Positions 32,901 through 42,900 of a stretch of 64,000 bases of DNA are shown here, one piece after another (positions within the stretch are counted from its first letter, which is position 1; every line of letters starts with the position of its first letter). The position numbers and the translations under genes were made by a program. Source of the stretch: Pinguiococcus pyrenoidosus (lineage: Eukaryota > Sar > Pinguiophyceae > Pinguiochrysidales > Pinguiochrysidaceae); the NCBI GenBank assembly GCA_019677205.1, contig JAAMXY010001516.1, positions 1 through 64,000 on the forward strand, given 5' to 3'. The notes under the pieces are model-generated. The model was not told the DNA's origin and searched no databases. It saw nothing but the letters and a program-made list of their open reading frames with translations.

Positions 32901-34717
32901 AGAGCGAAGCAGCTGCGAGGAAGGAGGCAGACGAGGTTGCTTCGCTGCTCAAGGATCGTGAATCGGAGGCAGAAAGCCTAGTCGCCGAGAAGGCGAAGCT
33001 GGAAGCGCACCTCGGCGAGCTGCAGGAGGACACGGCGCAGCAGCAGCAGATCATAGAAGCGCAAGAGTCCGCGCTGGCCTCCTTGCGGGCAGAGAAGGAG
33101 AAGTCCAACGCAGAGATCAACTGCCTGCAAGCGGCCGTGACCAAGGTCGAAGGCGAGCTGGGGGCCGCCGAAAGCAGCTTGGCGTCCCGAACCCTCGAGA
33201 AGGAGTCGCTGGAGCAAGAATGCCGCCGGCTCAACGGCCTTCTGGAGGAGAACGAAGCCGCCCTCGCGGATCGATCAGAGGCGATTGCGACGCTCACCAG
33301 CACCCTGAAGAGCAAGGAAGCTGAAGAGACCGAGCACTGGGACCAGGTGAAGCACCTGCAGGCAACTCTGGACTGGCAGCAGAAGATTGCACGGGAAATG
33401 GAGAATGCGAAGGATGCCAGCGAGCAGGAAGTGCAGAAGCTCTCTGCCATGGTGCGGCAGCTCGAGGAGCAGGCTCAACTGCGAGTGCAGGAGCTTGATG
33501 ATACAATCAAAGCGAGGCAAGCCCTGACTTCTCAAGTTGCGGAGATGGAGGCACAATGCGCACAAGCTGAGGAAGAGGTCAACGCTGCCTTGGAAGGTCA
33601 AGCCTCGCTAGAAGCCGCACTGTCACAGGAGAAAGAGCTGCGGGCCGAGGCTGAGCAGAAGAGCTGCGAAGCTCTGGAGAGGCGCAAATCGGAGAACGCG
33701 GAACTTCAGTCCGCCAACGAGGAAATGCAACGAGCTCTCCAGGAAGCAACGGCACTCGCAGGACTGGAGCGGACGCAGAAGGAGGCGGCTGAGGAGATGG
33801 CGGAGACGCGAGCTGCTGAATTCGAAGCCAAGGCGAAGGAGCTTGAAGAGCTGCGGGAAAGCATACGATATCTGGAGGACCGGCTCCAAACGGCAGAGGA
33901 TCGGAACTCCGTACTGCAAGACGATCTCACGTGTCAACGGGCGCACAAGGACGCGGCGCGCTCGGTGATGTCGGTGCTGCGAAGAGCTTCCAATCAACGG
34001 ATCCGCAACTTGGACAAGGCCCGCGAAAACTACGAGAAGCGAGTGGATGAAATCAAGACCGTCCGGACGGCCAAACTCGAGGCAGATGCAGAGGTACTCG
34101 CGTCTATCGAAGGCGGTCATTCTGCGTTGGCGATCAAGTGTCCTCTAATGCGCGGCTCAATGCAGGTCGCGAAGCGTAAGGAGGAGCTGAAGGCCGCCAA
34201 GGGAATGCTGACGGAGATCGAGGCGATGACGCAGTCGCACGATGCAGAGGTCGACAGTCTTCGCTCAGAGTGTGCTGCTCTGGCTGGGCACCAGAACACT
34301 AGGCAGAAGATCAGAGCTCTGATGCGCTTGAAGACTGATCTTGCGGCAGCACAGCTCCAGGTCCGCGAGCTGCGCATAGAAAACGCAAGGTTGAAGGGTT
34401 CTCAGGCAGACAAGGGTACGTAAGCGATGCACCTCCCCGAAGCGACGTTGAGGGGTCTATCGCTCATGCTCCGACTTGACCATGAATCCCCCAGAGAATC
34501 CTCCCGAAGCTCCGGCGACCGGGAAGAGGATTATCGGCCATGCTTGGCATGGAAAGGACGTCGACACAAGCGAGGAAACAGTGGCCAGCAGGTCTGTTCT
34601 GAATGAGTTCCGCTGAGAACCTCAGCCACGCGGCTAACATGATGTGCTTCTAGGCTGAAGTTGAGGCGTCGCCGCGTGCGCCAGGGCTTAGGCGAGGTGA
34701 CGAACCAGATGGCTTAG
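29960..34717 (+). CDS. Kinesin-12/KIF15-like motor protein
   Basis: Plus-end-directed microtubule motor candidate, 1538 aa. Exon 1 (29960-34415) encodes an N-terminal motor domain: GQTGSGKTYT (P-loop), NRQSSRSH (switch I), DLAGSER (switch II), NSKLTFLLRDSLGGNSKT, then AIVNEKT and a neck. This is followed by an uninterrupted coiled coil of about 1000 residues. ERLREASAINQSLSMLG and the NEKT linker are most like kinesin-12 (KIF15, plant POK/PAKRP), which act in spindle and cytokinesis. Two further exons, 34495-34591 and 34654-34717, join in phase through GT-AG introns and add a 52-residue end (GKRIIGHAWHGKD...KLRRRRVRQ). If intron 1 is retained, translation stops at 34421-34423. The motor domain itself is intronless. 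Confidence 0.9.
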
Positions 34718-35712
34718 AAACGCAGATTGTCTTTCTTGTATCGGTGAAGTGAAGTGCAGAGGAATTGTGCAGTTGCGCTCAGAAGACGCCAACGACGAAG
34801 ATTCTCGTGCTCAGCATTGGGTCTTGCAATCACTCTCAATCAGCGGATCCAAATCACTTGCCGAACTGCTTGCGCGTGGGCTCAGCTCCACAATTCCGAC
34901 ATGACCCATCTCTCACGAGGGACCAGAGCTTTGAAAGCCTTGCTTGTGGCCTCTACGGGAACTCCCGGAAGAGGAAGAAGAAGAAGAAGATGTATTTGCT
35001 TAGATAGAGCTACCCGCTCGACGAAGAAACGACTTTCGGGCTCACCCGAGGGGCAGCGACGGTCCGAGGCGCCTGCTGGGAGCGCTTCCGAAGATCTGCA
35101 AGATACATGGGGAACCAGCGACTTTCACACACGGCCACGCACACCCGCCGATGGAGCTGGGACTCGACTGAAAGCCCGAAAGTCCGAAAGGCCGAAAACC
35201 AAAAGGCCTTCCTGGTCACTCCTCCGCTCCTCCGCTGTTGGAAAAGAGGGGATTCGCCATTCGTCCTTTGCTCCGTTGCGTGGAAACGCATGCGACGGCA
35301 GCGGCAGCTCTTGTTCACCTGCACAGGCCGCATTCCAGTTCCGCTCTGGCCCGGTGGTGACTTCTTCAGCATGAGGAAGTCGAGTGACGTGGAAATCCGA
35401 CCCATTGTACGTGTGGGCAACATCAGGTGGAGTTGGAGCCCCTTTCAAGAGGCCCCAGAGCCCCGGGAAACCAGCCGCGAGATAACGAAGCGGAAAACAA
35501 GAAGAGATGCTGAACGCTCAACTCGCCGCTGAGAAAAACCTGGGAGCCTCTCCTCTATGTTCGTCAATCCGAGAACGCTGAGGACGTTGAGAACGCTGAG
35601 AACGCCGAAAGCGCTGTGAGAGTCGTCAAGAGTCTGTAGTCGCGGACCCGAGCAAATCTTCTGTGACACAGTGGATGGGACTGCCCTGAGAAGAACCTCT
35701 GTGAAAGAAAGA
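34718..35712. other. Intergenic, no confident gene
   Basis: A plus-strand GAA/GAAGAA microsatellite lies at about 34966-34991. A short direct repeat of GAGAACGCTGAG type lies at 35570-35610. Open frames are short and overlap on both strands. 5' untranslated sequence or an upstream exon of the kinase may be here. Confidence 0.4.
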
Positions 35713-36033
35713 ATGCGTTGCACGATAGTGTTTCACGAGGACGGCGCAGATGTCAAGAAGTATCTGAAGAATGCGGGTATCGAAACAGTAGTGGATCCGC
35801 AACAGCTGGAGACCGTCAGGTTCGCATCTGCAGTCTCCTACGCCGTATATCATCAACAAGTTTCAGCGGAAAGCTTGTTCCCATTGTTCGTCGCCTGACC
35901 TCCATGGACAACGCTCTCTGCATATGTGCAGAGAGAAAGTGGATCGGCAGCAATCGTTTCTCGTGACGGCCGACGGGTCAGAGGCCGCCAACGTCTTGCG
36001 GACCTTCTTCGGGGCGATGTGTAAGGTACATGG

Positions 36034-36090
<57 letters not shown>

Positions 36091-38171
36091 CAAGAAAGAC
36101 TTCGCTGTGGAGGTCGAAGAGTAATAGCAACTGCCATGAACAGGGTGCCGGGAAGCTTCCGGTTTTGGCGGGGGATGAATCCGGCAACGAAGCCAAGAAC
36201 ATGGCCAAGGTGGGCGTCTCAGGATTTGCCTCGGGAATCGCCAAGAACCTCCTTGTCTAAGTATGCAACCAGGCTCTTCGTGCGGAGCTCCGGCGCAAGC
36301 AAGCTGAGATCGACGCTGCCATGGTGTCGCTGGGGAGGTTCCAGAGGCAGCAGCAAAAGCTGTACGACGACTTCAAGCTCTTGCGATCCAGGTGGCTAAT
36401 TTGAGAGGCAGCTGTGAGCAAGACGTTCCGCTTTGCTGATGCATTCCCATCATCTGTTGCCTAGGTATGACGAGCGCAAGCGGAATCTCTCCAAGCTCCT
36501 TTGGGAGACGCTGCCAAGGCAGACGAGCCTCTTTCCCAACATTCCCGAGACAAGTCGCGACTTGGTCGAGTCTAGCGCAGCCGTGGGTGCGTCGCTATGC
36601 TAGACTCCCTTGCTTCCTTTGCCTCGTGGGGTTGTGATTCGTTGGTGAGTAGTCATGCCCGCGTCCTCTTCCCGATAGGGCCGTATCAGCTTCTGGACGC
36701 GATCGGAAGTGGCCAGTTTGCGTCCGTGTCCTCCGCGTCGCATCCTGATATTCGCACGAACATCTGCATCAAGATGGTGAACAAGGTGGGTTGCTGTATT
36801 CACAACATGTTCCCGATAGCCGTAGAGAGCAGACAGGACACGCCATCTCGCCTGCGCTTTTCCTTGATACGCTTCCGCGTCCTTGCGAATCCTAGGATCG
36901 TGTGCAGACCGTGGCGGCGCTGAAGTGCATCGACGTCGAGATCTCCGTGATGAAGAATCTGTTCCATCCGGGTGAGCATCCTTGCTCAGCTCCGGCAGCG
37001 CTTTGTGCGCCCTGATGTAGCATTGCTCATCTACCCCCACGCCCGTCTTCGCAGGTCTTATCCATCTCTTCGACGTGCTGCATTCGCCTTCCACGTTGTA
37101 CATGGTGGTGGATCGCGGCGGGCAGGTACGCCCTGGCGGCGTCCAAGGGAAGAGAGCTCGAAGCTCTTTCGTTTACCAAGCGCCTTCCTGTCATGCGCGC
37201 AGGACTTGTTTGACTACTTTGACAAGCACACGGACGGCGTAGATGAGGACCACGCCAGGCAGATCATCAGTGGGATTGTCGAACCGTTGGCGTTCTGCCA
37301 CTCCCGAAACGTGTACCACCGCGATCTCAAGCCCGAGAACGTCCTTATCACCGCACTGTCCAGCCCAGGTACGCGCGCTGCGCAGCTGCGGATCTAGGGT
37401 GCAAGAGCATCACATCGTCGGCAAACGCTTGTCACAGAGAATGGCAGACCGTTCAAAATCCAGCTTTGCGACTTTGGGCTCGCCGTGACCTGTGATCCTC
37501 GCCACCAGCTGGACGACTTCTGCGGCTCCCCTGGCTTCTTCGCGCCGGAAATGGTGCTCAAGAAGCGATACACCGGTCGGCCCGTCGACATCTGGTCCAT
37601 TGGCTGCATGCTCCTGGAGATTGTGCTGGGCCACGACATCTTCATGGAGAAGTGGATCTCCTGCTACAGCTACAACATCATCAAGGATCGGGAGCTGTTC
37701 GGAGGTCAGCTGGAGACCGCCGTCGCCGCTCTGCCAAAGCTTTTCAAGAAGCATTCGGAGCCCCTTCGGGACTTCGCCATACGTGCGCTGAACATGGACC
37801 CAACGCAGCGCCTGGATACCGAGGAGATGCTGACGCACGCATGGTTGGAAGGGGCTGCGTCGGTCGACGACGCCGTCCTCAGGCGGTTGAGTCGAGAGAG
37901 GAGAGCGTCTGGCAGCACGTATGACGAACTGTCTCCGGGACCGAAGCAGAACAAGGCCGGCATCAGGCTGTCCTCAAAGGCGCGCCGGCTGTTCATTGAC
38001 GCCAAGAGCGCGAAGACGCAGATAAGCCTGCCGCCCGTGGATCCTCAGACGCCAAGCATCGCCAGTGCTGCGCACCTGGTGGAGGCGAAGGAGGACGTTG
38101 CCGAGGAGAAGCGCGAGGCGGAGACCCCGGCGGCCGAGGAGCCTGCAACGGAGGGAGAGGCGGAGGCTTAA
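35713..38171 (+). CDS. Ser/Thr protein kinase with N-terminal coiled coil
   Basis: Ten exons joined in phase: 35713-35859, 35951-36025, 36144-36209, 36273-36391, 36465-36586, 36679-36785, 36908-36971, 37055-37125, 37203-37368 and 37438-38171, giving 556 aa. The N-terminal 200 residues are unlike known domains except for a coiled coil (LRAELRRKQAEIDAAM, LYDDFKLLRSRYDERKRNL). The catalytic domain follows: GSGQFASV (Gly loop), ICIKM (VAIK Lys), HRDLKPEN, CDFGLA (DFG), GSPGFFAPE (APE) and DIWSIGCML. All key residues are present, so it should be active. The fold looks CAMK-like, but no calmodulin or EF-hand module is attached. The tail is Glu/Ala-rich. The first two exons are the least certain. 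Confidence 0.85.
36037..36087. repeat. (TC)n microsatellite in a kinase intron
   Basis: About 25 uninterrupted TC dinucleotides within the 118-bp intron 36026-36143. It forms an extended pyrimidine tract upstream of the acceptor at 36143. Confidence 0.95.
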
Positions 38172-38545
38172 GGAAGCTCGTTTGCCCAAGAGACGTGAGC
38201 AGTTGTGAAAGCACACGTGCTGCGCAGCCCATTCGCGTAGATGAGATGCATGCATGTGGTCCTCGCATCAGAGACGCCTCCGCGGCATCCTCCACGAGCT
38301 ACTCCTTCCCAAGCTTGAGGAGATGGACCAAGACATTTGCTTCGCTTTCTTCTCAAGTAGGCGGCACCGTCGTGCTCGCGACGGCAACTCTTCGGGGCAT
38401 CCAAAACCTGCTATACATGAAGTGATCCTCCAAGGAAGAGATCATCAGTCCGCCTAGCTTCCTGTCAAGTGCCTTCCCGTTTCTTACACAGACTTGATGG
38501 GCAAACCGCGTCCGTTCAGTCATTCTCTGCGCCTCGCACAACCGC
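38172..38545. other. Convergent intergene
   Basis: 374 bp between the 3' ends of the kinase and the lumen-protein gene. No gene or structure was recognised. Confidence 0.5.
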
Positions 38546-39570
38546 TTACAGGCTCACATTGAGGACGTCCACCATCGTGCCGAGAGCGTCTCTGCGGATA
38601 GCTTGTGTGAGGCCAATTGCCCAAACACCGGAGACGATGAGAGCAGATTTCGGGGCCTCACCTCGCGAGCTGCACTTCGTTGAAGGCCTTTGTGGCAAAC
38701 TGATTGATGCGATCTTGTCCGCCACCGGGATTTGCCTGGCGAAGTCGCTGTGAGGTTTCCATGGCTTCGTTGTCCCGGAGCCGTGCGAGGACACTACCTC
38801 TCCCCAGGACGACGTGTATGCCATGATGTTGGCCTGCTCCACATGGCGGTTCCATTCGTTCAGCGCGTCCTCGAAGCGCTCGCCATCCTCGCCGTCGATG
38901 TCAGCTCCGGCTTTTATGAAGAGCTTCTCGACCTGGCAACATCTCGCTGAGACCGCGATCGCGCTCCCTTCGTACGGCCAGAGCGGCTGAAGCTCACCTG
39001 AAAAAGAGGATCCGTAGTGCTACGCATGCCAAGGTAGTAGCGAATGTTGTCTGGAGTGCGCACGCAGCCGCCTGCCGCGTTGCATTTCGTGGTCTCCTTG
39101 TCCCTGCATGCCCCCAGGTCTTTGATGAGCCCCGCTGCTTCCACTCCCCTCCCACTTCACTCCACGTCTGATGTTCCCGTGCTCACCAGTTCTCCAGGAG
39201 GTAGTTTAAGTTCTTGTAGCCGGTGCGGAGGCGGTTCTCATCCGAGGAACTCAGGGCATTCGCCGGCTTGGCCTGGCCTAGAGCAAGCATGGCCGGCACG
39301 GCCGCCATGGCATTCTGCGCAAAGGATCCCTGTGAATGCTAGGGCTTCTCTGCCCACTCTCTAGGAAGAACCTCCGGCACCTTCAGCATGGAACGGCGGT
39401 CCACGCCGCCGTGAAGGCTCATGCGAGGGCCTGCAGGCCGCGACTCTCTCAGGTCAGCTGACGGCGGAGCGGAGTTGGCGGAGCGATTTGGGCGCCGCAC
39501 CTGTGCGGCAGAAGCCGAGTGCCAGGGAGAGCCTGCATAGCAGCAAGACTGCGCATGTGGAAGGCTTCAT
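38546..39570 (-). CDS. Conserved plastid thylakoid-lumen protein with Tat signal
   Basis: Seven exons in phase: 39570-39501, 39430-39381, 39314-39187, 39103-38998, 38932-38798, 38735-38662 and 38591-38546; 202 aa. The leader has three parts. First, a secretory signal, MKPSTCAVLLLCRLSLALG, with Phe right after (the +1 Phe of red-type complex plastids). Second, a short basic transit region. Third, a twin-arginine thylakoid signal, DRRSMLKNAMAAVPAMLAL, with cleavage expected after KPANA. The mature part (about 135 aa) is helical, with LRTGYKNLNYLLENWDKETT, a Cys pair region, YYLGMRSTTDPLF and SSWGEANPGGGQDRI. I believe related lumen proteins exist in diatoms and relatives, but I cannot name the family. 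It is not PsbO, PsbP, PsbU or PsbV. A four-helix PsbQ/Psb31-like role at photosystem II is a guess. Confidence 0.85.
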
Positions 39571-39918
39571 GACGGCGACGAGCTATTCAGCCGATGGGCA
39601 AAAGCTGAGGCGCGAAGATCTTCCACTTGAAACTGCCCTTCTTTCTGGCAACGTCAGCATCGCCTAAGATTTATGAATATTTCAAATAAAACTAAATCAA
39701 ATTTTTAATAACTATCTTACAGGTTTATAGAATTGAAGTTGATTGTGCTGTGTTTTAGCCTGATGAAAAGTCATTACGTGGACCAATGGATGCGTGATAC
39801 GACTGAGAAAAGCCAATGAGTCAACAGTATGAGAACCAATTCGGGTGCTTTGTTCCGCCATAACATGGCTCCTGAGAGGCCATTGACCACTGATTTTCGC
39901 ACTTCTCCGACGGTTTCT
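39571..39918. promoter_or_regulatory. Divergent promoter region, AT-rich with CCAAT boxes
   Basis: 348 bp between the start codons of the lumen-protein gene and the channel gene. AT-rich island at about 39662-39760; CCAAT boxes near 39783, 39812 and 39836. A shared bidirectional promoter is inferred. Confidence 0.45.
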
Positions 39919-42900
39919 ATGCCAGGATCCACGGCAAAGGCCGCTTTCGTATTCCTCGTCCCGGATGATGAGCATGCGCATTGCGATCACGCGCGAATGA
40001 ATGAGATGACGATGGATGCAGATCATCTCGTGCAGTTGGAGGTGAGATGCGTCCCAGACCCTCGAAGCCATCCTGCCCTGATGATACCTATGCATGTACT
40101 CCGTCCTTCTTCTCCGCAGCTGCGCTCTGCGGAATCCATTCCGGTCGGCAGATGGTGTCTAAGGATCCTCCCAGAGGTATGGGAACTTGATGGAAGCGAT
40201 CCAAGTGGAAGCTGGGCGGCTGCGACTAACTATGGTGCAAGGTGCGGGACGGCGTGACCTACGAGGCGGGAAGGACGCACCAGCGGCGCTCTCGGCAAGG
40301 CAAATGCATCTTTGCCGAGCGGATCGTAAGGCTTCTCCCGGCTTGTGCAGCTGCAGTATCTGTGATCGTGCCTCATCCCGATGCTCACGCCTCATCCCCA
40401 TGCTCGTGCTCTGCTAGACGGTTGCTTGCCCGGTCCTTCCCCAGCGAGTGCTTCTGGAGCTCGCCAATGTCGACAGCAGACGGAAAGGCTCGTCGGCCGC
40501 AGAGGTATGTATCGTTCTGCTGCAGCACATCTGCACATCTGCACATCTGCACAAACTATATTGCTAACTGACGCTTCGCAACAGAGAAGCTATCACGGAT
40601 CCACGTACATCAGCAAGGAGCGCCTAAGCTATGCTCCCAGTCCCCAACAGGTGACGCTCAGAAGGCGGCGGATCCCATCTGCCTCCAGCGATGCCGACGG
40701 AGACAGCGATGCTGTGGAGGTCATCGTGCTCCAGCACCTGGATCTGGAGGTCGGCATTGGCACAGCTTCAACGGTGCTGGGAAACACCCTGACCTACGAG
40801 CAACTTGCCCGGCATGAGCAGTGCCTTGAGCTGGAGGGTCGTCGCGCTGAGAAGAAGAAGTTACTCTACGAGAAGCTCAACCAGCTGCATGGACGAGCGA
40901 AGGCGACGCTGCTAAAGTTCGTCGACGGGAAGGACCGGCAGCTGAGTCACCTGCCTGCGCCAACCGGCACGGCCTTTCCGCCAGCACCCGGACCGCAGGA
41001 TCTTGGAAGTAAAGCGACTGAGAGCATCAAAGCGAATCCCCTGCGCATCCGGTTCGGCCAAAGAATCTCAGAAGTTGGAGAGGAGGGGACGTCTCGAAGG
41101 CCACAGGGAGATCCGGCGGTCGAGCTCGATTCCCAGGAGGTGGCGGTGAAGCCGGAGGAAGGTCGCAAACAAGGGGCTGCGGAGCGGCGCGATGCTGAGG
41201 AAGTCGGGCACTTCTGGTATCTCTTCCAGGACGGATACGCGGCGCAGGATCATCAAATTGACGAAGTGGAGTTGAACGAGGATCTGCATCTGCGGCGTCG
41301 GCGATGGGCGGAACTCGTGGACGAAGGCAATCGCTTGCGAGCATGGAAGCACTGGGACGCCATTCACCCTCCGAACCGCGAGTTCTTCCCACTCTTCTCG
41401 ACTTCGCACCAGGAGATCCGAAGGCACTTTGGGAGAGCCCTGGCGCTCCTGCAAAGCTACAATCGCGCCTTCATGGTCATCTGCCTCGTAGCCTGCATTC
41501 CAGCGGGACTCATGATGTACCTCTCCTTGACGCTTGGCGAGCAGCCCGAGAACGCCGACACCTTCAGCCTGATCAACCGACTGAGTGCAGTTGCCTTTGG
41601 ACCCGGCGAAGGCGTCGTGCCTGCTTCTTATCGCTGGCTGCAGTTCACGCTCCTGGCCATCCTCATCATGGGCGTCTACGGCCTGCGAATCTACGGAGAC
41701 GTCGCCAACGAGCTTGCCGACAAAGCAAGCGTGTCTACCTCCGACTACTCCCTGATGGTGTCCAACCTGCCAAGGCAGTTCCGAAGACCTGCAATGCGGG
41801 GAGGCAGCAAGGCGTCCCGCAGGCGCTCAAGCAGTCTTGGTGGCGGCGGGGAAGATGAAGCGACGGCCGATGCCGACAGCTCGTCCTGGAGCAGTGAGAG
41901 CAACTTGACCCTCTCGCCTCGGACAGGTTCCGCCGAAAGCGAGCCGGACAACGACGCGGATGCCAACACCGCTGATGACAACAGCAGGCAACTGAGCGCC
42001 GCGGCCCTGTACAAGCACTTCAGCCACTTTGGACGCGTGGTACACTGCTGCGTGACCTACGACATTGATTCCTTCCTGCGCAAGACGGAGGAACGGGCGC
42101 GGAAGAAGGACGAGCTCCATCAGCTCCAGCTGTCTTGCGTGCTCCTCGCGCGTGTGATGAGCAACGCGGAGCCAATGCTCACGCGGCAACTGCTCCGTCG
42201 CGATATTGCCGAGGTGGGCCCGGCCATGCAGGCAGCAGTACGGGAGCATCCGGGGCTCTTCCGACGCCTCCAGCGGCTCAAGAAGCGCCGAGAAGAAGCG
42301 CATCGCCGCCTCAGGGGCTTGAACCGCGAGCTCCAGCGCTTGGACAGCGGAGCCTCCTACGCGTACACGAACACCCCGATCGCCTTCGTGATCTTCGACA
42401 CCGCGCATGATCGCGACGCCTGCGTCCACGCCCTCCTCGACGGCCAAGTGCGCGCCGGCGACCTCAATGCGGGGAGCAAGAGCTTCGGGGACCAGCTGGC
42501 GAAGGGCGCTACGACCGAGGGCCGGCAGATGATGGAACGAGGTTTCTGCCGCACGCAGGATACGCAGATCCGATCGCGGCGTGGCTTCGGAGACGTCGAG
42601 CAAGGCTACCATCCACCGTGCTGGTGCCAGCAAGTGCGCGTGTTTGAGCCGCCGGGCGCGGACGACATTCAGTACCGGAACCTCCAGTACACGACGAGAG
42701 AGCGCCAGCTGCAAAGCGCGCGTCTCTGGCTGTCCACGGCGGCGCTGCTGCTGCTGAGCTTCCTGGTGAACGGCGGGATCAACTTCACGCGGTTCTCCGT
42801 GCTGGAGAACTGCGCGCGCTTCTTCCTGCCGGGCGTCATCTGCGCGGACTCCATCTCGATCTTCCTGACCTACGTCGCCACCCTCAGCATCGTCGCGATC

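Noticed and set aside
32539-33450. 303-aa Ser/Ala-rich minus-strand frame
   Set aside because: Antisense shadow of the kinesin coiled coil.
35860-36143. LSLSLS... / RERERE... frames around the TC repeat
   Set aside because: Translations of a dinucleotide microsatellite within an intron.
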